A DNA stretch of 64,000 bases from Cellvibrionales bacterium. GTDB lineage: Bacteria; Pseudomonadota; Gammaproteobacteria; Pseudomonadales; UBA7239. The position numbers and the translations under genes were made by a program. Shown piece by piece: positions 16,432 to 26,129 of this stretch. Location: NCBI GenBank assembly GCA_016713115.1, contig JADJPU010000001.1:1922001-1986000 (forward strand). The letters are read 5' to 3'. The notes beneath the pieces are model-generated. The model did not search any database. It was given only the letters and a program-made list of their open reading frames with translations, and had not been told where the DNA came from. Position 1 is the stretch's first letter. The number at the start of each line of letters is the position of its first letter.

Positions 16432-17256
16432 ATGTTTGTACTATCTGAACAGCAAAAGAAATTTTTTGAAACCTTTGGGTATCTTGTATTCAAGGGTCTA
16501 TTTTCTAAAGAGGCGAATAAAATATCAGAAGTTTTTGATTGTGTTTTTTCTAAAGGGCTGGAAGATGTCATTGACTGGAAACATCGAGCCCATGCCAATG
16601 AGAAGCGACAGTTTTTGACGCAATTTATTGATCGAGACGAGTATTTAAGTTCTCTGTTGGATGATGAGCGGATTCTTGGAATTTATAAGGGACTGCTCGG
16701 CGAAGATTTTATTTATCGTGGTAGCGATGCTAATTTATTTGAATGTGGAACATGTTGGCACTCTGATACTTATGGAGCCTTGTTAAAATATCGTAATGTA
16801 AAAATGATTTTCTATTTGGATTCTTTGGCGGCAGATAGTGGGTGTTTTCGGGTGCTGCCTGGTAGCCAACATTTTGGCGATAAATTTTCCAATAAAATTC
16901 AGTCCTTTTTGAAGAAAGGGGATAGCCTGGTTGATGATCTAGGTTTGCAGGATCACGAAGTGCCAGCGCAGGTAATTCCCACTGAGCCTGGTGATTTGGT
17001 GGTGTTTGATTTTCGTGTGAAACACGCTACTTGTTTTGCAAGCCATAGACAGCGGCGTATGTTCACCATTTGCGCTTCAGAGAGGCTAAAGGAAGAAGAT
17101 ATTCCGTTGCTGCGTCAAAAAATAGCGGCAGCAGGTGCAGGTGAGTTCGGCCTAAAATCGTACTATGGCTCGGCAATGGTGCGTACGGCCAGCCTGCAGA
17201 GAATGGTGCATTTGCAGCAATGTTTGGAAAACGAAGATGCGTTGTGGCTCAACTAA
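16432..17256 (+). CDS. Phytanoyl-CoA dioxygenase (PhyH) family protein
   Basis: 274 residues. The Fe(II)/2-oxoglutarate facial triad is visible: His110 and Asp112 in CWHSDTYGA and distal His198 in RVKHATCF, with an Arg (RRM, about 208) for 2-oxoglutarate. Also DSGCFRVLPGSQHFG, the conserved strand-turn of the family. It starts 7 bp after the radical SAM gene, so the two are probably one operon. It is more AT-rich in codon use than trpS or manC nearby, which may indicate acquisition. The substrate is unknown. Confidence 0.85.
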   Translation: MFVLSEQQKKFFETFGYLVFKGLFSKEANKISEVFDCVFSKGLEDVIDWKHRAHANEKRQFLTQFIDRDEYLSSLLDDERILGIYKGLLGEDFIYRGSDANLFECGTCWHSDTYGALLKYRNVKMIFYLDSLAADSGCFRVLPGSQHFGDKFSNKIQSFLKKGDSLVDDLGLQDHEVPAQVIPTEPGDLVVFDFRVKHATCFASHRQRRMFTICASERLKEEDIPLLRQKIAAAGAGEFGLKSYYGSAMVRTASLQRMVHLQQCLENEDALWLN

Positions 17257-17307
17257 CACGAAGCTGCTCAGTTTTATTTTTGATGTTGATGTCAATGAGG
17301 AAAAGTA

Positions 17308-17643
17308 ATGGAAAAGCAATCAGATAGTTTGGGTCAACAGGATAAGGCACAAGGCCGGCCAGTTATGGTTTTGGCCAGGCTGGAGCCAACCAATGTGCAT
17401 TTTGAATCGGCAAAAAAATTGTTAGATGACTGGAAGCTGGAGCTTAAGAAAATTTCTGCTTGCCTTAATGTCGATGTGATTTGTTGTGTTCCAGAGCAAA
17501 TTGCGTGGATTGAGCACTGGGATAGCAAAGCAAGCTTAGATTTGTTTAATAAAGAGCAGCTTCCTTTTTCGCCTTTTTTATCGGCTTTGTTTGAGAACTC
17601 TAGGGCTGTGCCAACTCGATATATTTACAGAAAGCTATTTTAA
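17308..17643 (+). CDS. Small protein resembling an ABM/dimeric alpha-beta barrel domain
   Basis: 111 residues, ATG with GAGGAAAAG upstream. The pattern MVLARLEPTNVHFESAKKLL, then CVPEQIAWIEHWDSKASLDL and a following LPFSPFLSALF, matches the layout of antibiotic-biosynthesis-monooxygenase-like ferredoxin-fold proteins, which are often quinone or polyketide tailoring enzymes or stress proteins. No catalytic residue can be assigned. It shares the AT-rich composition of the PhyH gene upstream and probably belongs with it. Confidence 0.6.
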   Translation: MEKQSDSLGQQDKAQGRPVMVLARLEPTNVHFESAKKLLDDWKLELKKISACLNVDVICCVPEQIAWIEHWDSKASLDLFNKEQLPFSPFLSALFENSRAVPTRYIYRKLF

Positions 17644-17660
17644 ATTTGGACGGCGGGGCG

Positions 17661-18218
17661 ATGGATGATGTGAATGGTTTTCTTGCTTTCGCTGGGAAAT
17701 TGAAAGAAAGAAAGCTGCCGCCTGTTGAATCTTGGCATCCTAGTTTTTGTGGTGATATCGATATCCGCATTGCACGCGATGGCCGTTGGTACCACGAAGG
17801 GCGTATTTTTCAGCGCGATGCACTCACCAAATTGTTGTCATCCATACTGAGAAAAGAAGGTGATGAATACTTTTTAGTGTCACCTGTGGAAAAAATGCGC
17901 ATTCAGGTGGAGGATGTGCCGTTTCTTGCCATAGAGATGCAGCAAGAGAAGGCTCCAGATCAGTTCGCTGCTTTTTTATTTCGCACAGCGACAGATGATA
18001 TTGTGCGTTTGGATGCTGAACATCCTTTGCGGGTGCAGGTGGATCCCGTTAGCAATGAGCCGAGGCCGTATATTCTCGTGCGTGGTGGCATGGAGGCGCG
18101 CATTCACCGTCCTGTTTTTTATGAATTGGTTGAATTGGCGCGGGAAGAAAAACGAAATGGGCAATTGCATTTGGTGATAGACAGCGCAGGCGAGACCTTT
18201 GATCTCGGTGCGCTGTAG
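17661..18218 (+). CDS. DUF1285 family protein
   Basis: 185 residues. Family blocks visible: CGDIDIRIARDGRWYHEG, IFQRDALTKLLSSILRKEGDE, YFLVSPVEKMRIQVEDVPFL. The fold is known for this family but its function is not; it is widespread in Proteobacteria and conserved as a single gene. The ATG at 17661 is preferred over an upstream TTG at 17646 because GGCGGGG precedes it. It converges on trxB with 18 bp between the stops. Confidence 0.85.
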   Translation: MDDVNGFLAFAGKLKERKLPPVESWHPSFCGDIDIRIARDGRWYHEGRIFQRDALTKLLSSILRKEGDEYFLVSPVEKMRIQVEDVPFLAIEMQQEKAPDQFAAFLFRTATDDIVRLDAEHPLRVQVDPVSNEPRPYILVRGGMEARIHRPVFYELVELAREEKRNGQLHLVIDSAGETFDLGAL

Positions 18219-18236
18219 CACAAATTGTTGCTGATA

Positions 18237-19262
<1,026 letters not shown>

Positions 19263-19276
19263 CTAAAGCGAGGCAA

Positions 19277-20245
19277 TCAGTGGGTGATGCTTTGGTCTTG
19301 TAGGTCGCTAGCGTTACAGGATTGTGAGGAGGTATAGGTGTCGCGACCCTTGCAGCGATACATAGCGAGGTCAGCGTTATGCATCAAAGTTTCTGTGGTG
19401 GTGCCATTGTCGGGGTAGATGGCCACGCCGATGCTGGCCGTCACTAGCACATTGCCGTTGCCAGTTTGTACGGGTTCACGCAACGATTCAGCCAGGCGTT
19501 CCGCCAGCACAGCAGGTTGGCGCGGGTTGATAATTTCAGGTAGTAGGATGGCGAATTCGTCGCCACCGATGCGGCAAGCGGTGTCGGAGTCGCGAATTAG
19601 GTTGCACAGTCTTCCCGCCACTTGCTGCAGCAGGGCATCACCGGCGCAATGCCCCAGCGTGTCGTTGATTCGCTTGAACTGGTCGAGATCAAGCATAAGC
19701 AAGGCAAATTGGCGACGATAACGACAGGCCTGTGCCAAGCAGGTATTCAATGTTTGATCGAACACACGCCGGTTGTATAAGCCAGTGAGTGCATCGTGTT
19801 CGGCCTGGGCTTTGAGAAAAGCCGCTTCCTGTTTAAGTGCTTCTAATTGATGTGCGTGTTGTCGTGCCTGCGCGATGGCACAGAAGAGTGTGCGTGAGTG
19901 AATTTCTTCATGTAGCAAATAGGCTTGGGCACCTTCGTCTATGTAGCGCTCGGCTAATGCGTCGTCATTATCGTGACCGACCACGATGACTGCTGGCTTA
20001 TCTTCAGGAATGCTCTGCACTTGTAGCAACAGATGGCCCGCGTCGCCGTCGTGCCACTGATGCCCTACAAGAATGACATCAAAACAGTGGGTGCTGAGCG
20101 CGGCGTACGCGGCTTCTAGGCTGGGGGCTTCTGTGACATAAGTGCTGTGGTTCTGGTCGCGCAGTGCGCGCGCCAAAATCGCACGGTCGAGGGCATTGCC
20201 CTCGGCTAGCAAAATCCTTAGAGGATGGCTCGCATCAGTGGTCAT
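19277..20245 (-). CDS. Diguanylate cyclase with degenerate receiver domain
   Basis: 322 residues: receiver-like domain 8-125, short linker helix, GGDEF domain 145-305. The GGDEF signature is intact (RIGGDEFAILL, 227-231) with an inhibitory I-site RxxD at 218-221 (RDSD), so c-di-GMP synthesis with product inhibition is expected. In the receiver, the phospho-accepting Asp position is Gly61 (DVILVGHQW) and the acidic pair near residue 15 is Glu-Gly, so phosphorylation is unlikely; the domain may sense by another route or serve for dimerisation. There is no cognate kinase nearby. Confidence 0.9.
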   Translation of the reverse strand: MTTDASHPLRILLAEGNALDRAILARALRDQNHSTYVTEAPSLEAAYAALSTHCFDVILVGHQWHDGDAGHLLLQVQSIPEDKPAVIVVGHDNDDALAERYIDEGAQAYLLHEEIHSRTLFCAIAQARQHAHQLEALKQEAAFLKAQAEHDALTGLYNRRVFDQTLNTCLAQACRYRRQFALLMLDLDQFKRINDTLGHCAGDALLQQVAGRLCNLIRDSDTACRIGGDEFAILLPEIINPRQPAVLAERLAESLREPVQTGNGNVLVTASIGVAIYPDNGTTTETLMHNADLAMYRCKGRDTYTSSQSCNASDLQDQSITH

Positions 20246-20417
20246 AGGGCTGACTCATCGGGTGTGGGCACGGGTCACTTCCTTGATGTATCTCGCAGTT
20301 GAAGCCTACGCCTCCCCCCAAAAACCGGCAACAATAGACAAGTCTTTTTACTGATTGTTGTGTGTGTTTTTTGTGGGCATGATGCGACGCAATAGACACA
20401 AAAACCGGAGAAAACCC

Positions 20418-21857
20418 ATGGCTAATACCCCGCTGGAGCAACTGCCTATTTTACTGGACCGTCAACGCCGCGCGTTTGAGCGCGAAGCCGTAGTGTCTTT
20501 AGAAAATCGAATAAGTCGAATTGATCGCGTTATTGCTTTGCTAGTCGATAACCAACAAATTTTGTGTGAAGCAACTTCGGAAGATTTTGGTCATCGTTCG
20601 TCGCACCAAGCGCGCATGGCCGATATTTTTGGTTCACTCAATTCACTGAAATATGCGAAAAAAAATGTAAAGCGTTGGATGAAGCCAGAAAAGCGCCATG
20701 TGGATCCGCCGTTAAATTTTCTTGGCGCGAAAGCGGCAATTCACTATCAGCCCAAAGGTGTGGTCGGCGCGATTGCTACATGGAATTTTCCAGTGTGGGT
20801 GCCAATGAGCCCCTTGGGTTCTATTTTCGCAGCGGGCAACCGTTGTATGTTGAAATTGTCAGAATTTACGCCGCACACATCGGATTTGTTGCAACAATTG
20901 ATTGAAAAATATTTTGATCCAGAAGAATTGACTGCAGTGACGGGTGAGCAAGATGTGGGTACTGCTTTTTCGGCACTGCCGTTTGATCACATACTATTCA
21001 CGGGTGCGACCAGTGTGGGGAAACACATTTTGCGCGCGGCGGCAGATAATTTAGTGCCAGTGACCTTGGAGTTGGGCGGTAAATCCCCTGTAGTGGTTGG
21101 GCGCGATGCTGATTTGAAAAAAGCTGCCAAAGCGATTGCGATTGGCAAGGCGCTGAACATGGGGCAGGTGTGCCTCTCGCCGGATTATATTTTAGTGCAT
21201 CACTTGGCTATGAATGAGTTGATCGCCGAGTTGGAAAATGCGTTTGCCGAATTGTTTCCCACTATTCGTGACAATCCAGATTACACATCTATCATCAATG
21301 CGCGCCATCACGCACGCTTGCAAAGTTATATTGATGATGCCAAAGCACAAGAAGGCGAAGTGCGCGTGGTCAATCCTGCCAATGAAAGTTTTGCCATGCA
21401 GAAAGATGGCATACACAAAATTCCGCCAACACTCATTGTTGAGCCTAAAGAATCCATGAAAGTCATGCAGGAAGAAATTTTTGGACCTCTATTGCCGATG
21501 CGAAGCTATCAGCATATTGATGATGCGATTGACTATATCAATGCACATCCGCGCCCTTTGGCTTTGTATATTTTTTCAGATGATGCGCGCGAGAAGGAGC
21601 GGGTGTTGTCGCGCACGATTTCAGGTGGTGTGACGGTGAACGATGTGATCCAGCATGTCAGCTGTGAAGACATGCCGTTTGGTGGTGTTGGTGCCAGTGG
21701 TATGGGGAATTATCACGGCATTGAGGGCTTTAAAACTTTTAGTCATGCGCGTTCGGTGTACACGCAATCCAAAATCAACATGATGCAGTTGATGGGGATG
21801 AAGCCTCCCTACACTGACAAAGTGAATAAAATTTTGGATGCGATGATTAAAAAATAG
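20418..21857 (+). CDS. Coniferyl-aldehyde-dehydrogenase-like aldehyde dehydrogenase
   Basis: 479 residues. The ALDH fold is clear: TWNFPVWVPMSPLGSIFAAG, FTGATSVGKHI, ELGGKSPVVVG, and catalytic Cys in GKALNMGQVCLSPDY. The SPDY after the cysteine and the C-terminal INMMQLMGMKPPY match the coniferyl aldehyde dehydrogenase (CalB) group, which oxidises aromatic or long aliphatic aldehydes with NAD. Start at ATG 20418 with GGAG at 20407-20410; the upstream in-frame extension has no support. The substrate is uncertain. Confidence 0.88.
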   Translation: MANTPLEQLPILLDRQRRAFEREAVVSLENRISRIDRVIALLVDNQQILCEATSEDFGHRSSHQARMADIFGSLNSLKYAKKNVKRWMKPEKRHVDPPLNFLGAKAAIHYQPKGVVGAIATWNFPVWVPMSPLGSIFAAGNRCMLKLSEFTPHTSDLLQQLIEKYFDPEELTAVTGEQDVGTAFSALPFDHILFTGATSVGKHILRAAADNLVPVTLELGGKSPVVVGRDADLKKAAKAIAIGKALNMGQVCLSPDYILVHHLAMNELIAELENAFAELFPTIRDNPDYTSIINARHHARLQSYIDDAKAQEGEVRVVNPANESFAMQKDGIHKIPPTLIVEPKESMKVMQEEIFGPLLPMRSYQHIDDAIDYINAHPRPLALYIFSDDAREKERVLSRTISGGVTVNDVIQHVSCEDMPFGGVGASGMGNYHGIEGFKTFSHARSVYTQSKINMMQLMGMKPPYTDKVNKILDAMIKK

Positions 21858-21874
21858 GGAGTCAAGAAAGGCGA

Positions 21875-21896
21875 TGGTGTAACAAAAGTTACACCA
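21875..21896. terminator. Perfect hairpin at the convergent ends of the ALDH gene and gdhA
   Basis: TGGTGTAAC-AAAA-GTTACACCA, 9-bp arms. It overlaps the last codons of gdhA. There is no strong T-run on either side, so terminator strength is uncertain, but position between convergent genes fits. Confidence 0.5.
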
Positions 21897-23235
21897 CACC
21901 CTGTGCGATCATGGCGTCGGCAACTTTAACAAAGCCAGCGATATTCGCGCCTTTTACATAATTAATTTTTCCATCAGATTCTTCGCCAAAGCGCACGCAG
22001 GACGCGTGAATGCTTTGCATAATTTGATGCAGTTTTTCGTCTACCTCTGCGGCTGTCCAATGCAAGCGCATGGCATTTTGCGACATTTCCAAACCAGAAA
22101 CAGCAACGCCGCCTGCGTTGGCCGCTTTGCCTGGTGCATAGAGAATTTTGGCATTTAAAAAAGTTTCAACGGCATCCAAGTCAGACGGCATATTGGCGCC
22201 TTCCGCAACGCAGAAGCAGCCGTTTTTAAGCAGCATGCGCGCATCTTCACCGTTGAGTTCGTTTTGTGTTGCACAGGGCAGTGCGATATCACAAGGAATA
22301 CTCCAAGGGCGTTGACCTTCTAAATACGGAAGCCAAAATTGTTCGGCTATTTCGCTGATACGGCCGCGTTTTACATCTTTGACATGATGTACCGCTTGAT
22401 ATTGTTCTGGCGTGAGTCCATTGGGAAAATATACCGTTCCACTTGAGTCGGAGAGTGAAACAACTACACCTTCCAACTCCATCACTTTTTCTGCTGCAAA
22501 TTGCGCAACATTGCCAGAGCCGGATATTGCTACGCGCTTGCCGCGAAAACTTTCATGGCGGCGCTTTAACATTTCTTGTGCGAAGTACACGGTGCCGTAG
22601 CCGGTGGCTTCGGGACGAATCAACGATCCACCATAACTTTGTCCTTTGCCAGTCAAAATAGAACTAAACTCATTGGCGAGGCGTTTGTATTGACCAAACA
22701 TATAGCCAACTTCGCGTGCACCTACGCCGATATCGCCAGCAGGGACATCAAGGTTGTAGCCAATATGTCGATATAACTCCGTCATAAAGCTCTGACAAAA
22801 ACGCATCACTTCCTGATCAGAGCGACCTTTGGGATCGAAATCTGCACCGCCTTTGCCGCCGCCCATGGGCAGTGTGGTGAGAGAGTTTTTGAACACTTGT
22901 TCGAATGCCAAAAATTTCAGCACACTTAAATTAACGGAAGGATGAAAACGAATGCCGCCTTTGTAAGGACCAATGGCTGAATTCATTTGCACGCGATAAC
23001 CGCGATTGACATGCAGTTTGCCTTTGTCATCGACCCAGGGCACGCGAAACATAATGACGCGCTCTGGCTCCACCATGCGCTCCAAAACACCGGCGGTGAG
23101 GTAGTGCGGGTTTTGCTCAAGGAAAGGCCATAGCGTGCGAACCACTTCCTCTACTGATTGGTGAAATTCTGGCTGATGAGGGTCGCGTTGGTGAATATGT
23201 GTCAAAAAATTTTCGATGTTGAGGTCGGTTTGCAA
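21889..23235 (-). CDS. gdhA: NADP-type glutamate dehydrogenase
   Basis: 448 residues, normal for the hexameric bacterial enzyme. Visible: RVQMNSAIGPYKGGIRFHPS, PMGGGKGGADFDPKGRSD with the catalytic lysine, DVPAGDIGVGAREVGYM, and nucleotide site SGSGNVAQFAAEKV. It makes glutamate from 2-oxoglutarate and ammonium in the cytoplasm. The N-terminal MQTDLNIENFL fits family starts. No nitrogen-regulatory site could be recognised upstream. Confidence 0.95.
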   Translation of the reverse strand: MQTDLNIENFLTHIHQRDPHQPEFHQSVEEVVRTLWPFLEQNPHYLTAGVLERMVEPERVIMFRVPWVDDKGKLHVNRGYRVQMNSAIGPYKGGIRFHPSVNLSVLKFLAFEQVFKNSLTTLPMGGGKGGADFDPKGRSDQEVMRFCQSFMTELYRHIGYNLDVPAGDIGVGAREVGYMFGQYKRLANEFSSILTGKGQSYGGSLIRPEATGYGTVYFAQEMLKRRHESFRGKRVAISGSGNVAQFAAEKVMELEGVVVSLSDSSGTVYFPNGLTPEQYQAVHHVKDVKRGRISEIAEQFWLPYLEGQRPWSIPCDIALPCATQNELNGEDARMLLKNGCFCVAEGANMPSDLDAVETFLNAKILYAPGKAANAGGVAVSGLEMSQNAMRLHWTAAEVDEKLHQIMQSIHASCVRFGEESDGKINYVKGANIAGFVKVADAMIAQGVV

Positions 23236-23325
23236 AACAGTTTTCCTGTCGTTGATGTGTGGCTGGGTGTTCTCAAGAGAGGGATTCTAGGTGAAATCCC
23301 CTAGAAGATACAAAATTAATAGATT

Positions 23326-24927
23326 TTAGATGAGGCTCAACGCGACAGCTTCTGCCACGCGAATACCGTCTACACCGGCGGAGAGTATGCCGCCCGCGTA
23401 GCCCGCGCCTTCGCCCGCAGGAAATAGACCTTTTATATTCAGGCTTTGCAAACTTGTAGGGTCGCGTGTGATGCGCACAGGTGAGGAAGTGCGCGTTTCC
23501 ACGCCGGTGAGCACGGCATCGGCGAAGGCAAAGCCTTTGATGTTTTTATCGAAGGCGGGCAGGGCTTCGCGAATAGCGCTGATGGCGTAATCGGGCAGTG
23601 CGCTGGATAAATCTGTCCATTGCACGCCAGGGCGATACGAAGGAATAACGCTGCCTGCCTCTACAGAAGCTTTGCCTGCCAAAAAATCACCCACGCGCTG
23701 CGCAGGTGCAGAATAGTTTTTGCCGCCCAATTCATAAGCGTGCGATTCCCACTGTCTTTGAAAAGCAATGCCCGCCAAGGGATGCGCGTCCGCAAAATCA
23801 GCGGGCGTGACATCCACCACAATGCCCGCATTGGCGTTGCGTTCGTTGCGTGAATACTGGCTCATGCCGTTGGTGACGACGCGCTCTGGTTCAGATGCAG
23901 CGGCGACTACCGTGCCGCCTGGGCACATGCAAAAACTGTAAACACTGCGGTTATTGCTAGCGTGATGCACCAGTTTGTAATCCGCAGCTCCTAACAAGGG
24001 GTGATTGGCAAAATCGCCAAAGCGACATTGATCAATCAAAGATTGCGGATGCTCGATGCGAAAACCGATGGAAAACGGTTTGGCTTCGATATGCACGCCG
24101 CGTTGATGCAGCATTTCAAAGGTGTCGCGCGCACTGTGGCCGATAGCGAGCACGACGCGATCGGTTTCAATGGTTTCACCGCTGGCGAGTTGCACGCCGC
24201 AAACAGCGCCATCAACAATGTTTATATCCGTCACGCGCTGCTCAAAGCGAATTTCACCGCCGAGTGCTGCAATGGTGGCGCGCATGTTTTCCACCATGCT
24301 CACCAATTTGAAGGTGCCGATATGCGGTTTGTTGATGAATAAAATTTCTTCCGGTGCGCCAGCTTTTACAAATTCTTCTAAGACTTTTCTGCCGTGAAAG
24401 TGCGGATCTTTTATTTGGCTGTACAGTTTACCGTCAGAAAATGTGCCGGCGCCGCCTTCGCCAAATTGCACATTGGATTCAGGGTTTAATTCGTGTTGTC
24501 GCCACAGTTTCCAGGTGTCTTGCGTGCGCTCGCGCACGGCTTTACCGCGTTCCAGAATAATCGGGCGAAAGCCCATTTGTGCCAACAGCAAGCCCGCAAA
24601 AATGCCGCAAGGCCCCATGCCGATGACCACCGGGCGATGTTTTAGTGAAGAGGGAGCTTGCGCAACAGGGCGATATGCCATGTCGGGCGTGGCTTTGATA
24701 TGTGGATGATTCTGGTGTTGTTGTAGCAGTGCAGCAGAGTTTTTGACTTGCACATCAACGATGTAAATAAGCTGGATGTTGCGTTTGCTGCGTGCATCGT
24801 AGCTGCGTTTGAATACCGAGAAATCCAGCAAATCTATATCTGCAATGCTCAGCCGTTCAAGAATCGCGGCGCGCAGTGCTTCCGGTGTGTGATCTAAAGG
24901 CAGGCGAATTTCTGTGAGGCGTAACAT
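23326..24927 (-). CDS. Uncharacterised FAD-dependent dehydrogenase (COG2509 type)
   Basis: 533 residues. The N-terminal region of about 100 residues (LRLTEIRLPLDHTPEALRAA..., FSVFKRSYDARSKRNIQLIY) is characteristic of this family, followed by an FAD-binding domain PVVIGMGPCGIFAGLLLAQMG, the FGEGGAGTFSDGKLYSQIKD block and the C-terminal GLFPAGEGAGYAGGILSAG. No experimentally known reaction for the family that I can name. It follows yqcC on the same strand with a 20-bp gap. Confidence 0.88.
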   Translation of the reverse strand: MLRLTEIRLPLDHTPEALRAAILERLSIADIDLLDFSVFKRSYDARSKRNIQLIYIVDVQVKNSAALLQQHQNHPHIKATPDMAYRPVAQAPSSLKHRPVVIGMGPCGIFAGLLLAQMGFRPIILERGKAVRERTQDTWKLWRQHELNPESNVQFGEGGAGTFSDGKLYSQIKDPHFHGRKVLEEFVKAGAPEEILFINKPHIGTFKLVSMVENMRATIAALGGEIRFEQRVTDINIVDGAVCGVQLASGETIETDRVVLAIGHSARDTFEMLHQRGVHIEAKPFSIGFRIEHPQSLIDQCRFGDFANHPLLGAADYKLVHHASNNRSVYSFCMCPGGTVVAAASEPERVVTNGMSQYSRNERNANAGIVVDVTPADFADAHPLAGIAFQRQWESHAYELGGKNYSAPAQRVGDFLAGKASVEAGSVIPSYRPGVQWTDLSSALPDYAISAIREALPAFDKNIKGFAFADAVLTGVETRTSSPVRITRDPTSLQSLNIKGLFPAGEGAGYAGGILSAGVDGIRVAEAVALSLI

Positions 24928-24947
24928 AAAAATCCTGTGGCAAGTGT

Positions 24948-25283
24948 TTATCTTGCAGAAGAATTATTGATGGTTTCATCAAACTGGCGCAGTGCATTGA
25001 TTACAGTAATGGCGCGTGTCTCATCTGCCCACACCACTTCCGCCATCGCGGTGATGTTGCACTGCTCTGGTAGCACTTGGCGTGCATCTATCAGTTCTCG
25101 CATGCGCGGCAAAAAAATAAATTGCAGCCATTGGTGGAAGTCGAGTGTGTCTACCGCAAACGGTTCGATGCTGGCCAATGCGCTGGTGGGCGGTGTTTCG
25201 TTTTGCCAAAAACCACCGCGCCGCAGCTCGCACTCGATATCAATCAGCAGTGAACCGAGAGGGATGTAACGGGTGTCGGTCAT
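24948..25283 (-). CDS. yqcC: YqcC family (DUF446) protein
   Basis: 111 residues. Family signatures: LIDIECELRRGGFWQ, then PFAVDTLDFHQWLQFIFLPRM. Function unknown; in many gammaproteobacteria it sits beside the tRNA pseudouridine synthase truC, which is not the case here. Start at 25283 chosen because AGGAG precedes it; it overlaps the 3' end of the thioesterase gene by 44 bp, so translation is probably coupled. Confidence 0.85.
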   Translation of the reverse strand: MTDTRYIPLGSLLIDIECELRRGGFWQNETPPTSALASIEPFAVDTLDFHQWLQFIFLPRMRELIDARQVLPEQCNITAMAEVVWADETRAITVINALRQFDETINNSSAR

Positions 25284-25974
25284 CGGAGTTTTCTCCTGTG
25301 CCGCGCAGCACATCTTGGCGCAGCATTTCTTCTTCCATGCCAATATTTTTAATCACGGTGTTGATAAACAAACCGCTGGCTTCGGTGACGATTTCGTTAT
25401 TGGCGTAACACGCGCCTTTGATAAAAATTTTCTTGCCTTCAACTTTGTCGATCCACGCTTCAAAACGCAGCGGCGCGTACAGCGGTGTGGGTTTTTTGTA
25501 GTCGACATGCAGCCAAGCGGTGGGGCCGCGTGCGTTGATCAACATATTCGCCAGTGCCATGACATGATCCCAAGTCAGCGCCACCATGCCGCCGTGTACG
25601 CAATTCGGAGGGCCTTCGTAGGCATCGCCAAAGGTTACGGTGCCTATGGCTTTTTCTTCGCGCAGCACCATGTGTATGGGGGGCGACAGCGGATTGCAGC
25701 GGCCGGCGACGGGACTGTAAGGGCCGGACCAATTCACATCGTCAGGACGAAAATGTTTGTTGTGCGCAGCAATGGGGCGCACGCCGCTGTAGGGCTGCAT
25801 AGTTGCCGCCATGGATTCTGCGGTATCCGCCAGTTGTGAAAGCGTTTCCAGCGGCGCGTTGAGCTTCACGGTGTGATCGATGAGTTGGCGCAGTGCTTTG
25901 GTTAAGCGCACCAATTCCGTTTCTTGTACGGCGGTGAAGTTGGGGTCGCTATCGAAATAATTGGCTATGCCCAT
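25240..25974 (-). CDS. Hot-dog fold (PaaI-like) thioesterase
   Basis: 244 residues. Hot-dog core visible in FGDAYEGPPNCVHGGMVALT and WDHVMALANM, then LHVDYKKPTPLYAPLRFEAW. The HGG motif with a downstream acidic residue is typical of 4-hydroxybenzoyl-CoA/PaaI-type thioesterases. The N-terminal 80 residues (helical, LVRLTKALRQLIDHTVKL) are an extension. Start ATG 25974, AGGAG upstream; longer upstream frames are not supported. The acyl-CoA substrate is unknown; it lies divergent to a GMC oxidoreductase. Confidence 0.82.
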   Translation of the reverse strand: MGIANYFDSDPNFTAVQETELVRLTKALRQLIDHTVKLNAPLETLSQLADTAESMAATMQPYSGVRPIAAHNKHFRPDDVNWSGPYSPVAGRCNPLSPPIHMVLREEKAIGTVTFGDAYEGPPNCVHGGMVALTWDHVMALANMLINARGPTAWLHVDYKKPTPLYAPLRFEAWIDKVEGKKIFIKGACYANNEIVTEASGLFINTVIKNIGMEEEMLRQDVLRGTGENSDDRHPLHPSRFTAD

Positions 25975-26129
25975 GATGGATGCTCCTGAGATGCCTGTGT
26001 CTTTCCAGTGTAGTGCGACTAAAGCGCAGGATGATACTGGGAAATATACGGCTAAGCGAAGCGACGATTGCCGAGCTGAGTGCGCTGCGGTTAAATCGCA
26101 GCACTTCGTTATCACCTCAGAGAATTGCC

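Noticed and set aside
20329..20360. CAACAAT ... ATTGTTG inverted repeat upstream of the aldehyde dehydrogenase
   Set aside because: The arms are separated by 18 bases and the region is low in complexity; not enough to call an operator.
25980..26129. 50-codon upstream extension of the GMC oxidoreductase
   Set aside because: The FAD-binding strand normally begins the protein, and the extension lies in the divergent promoter region.
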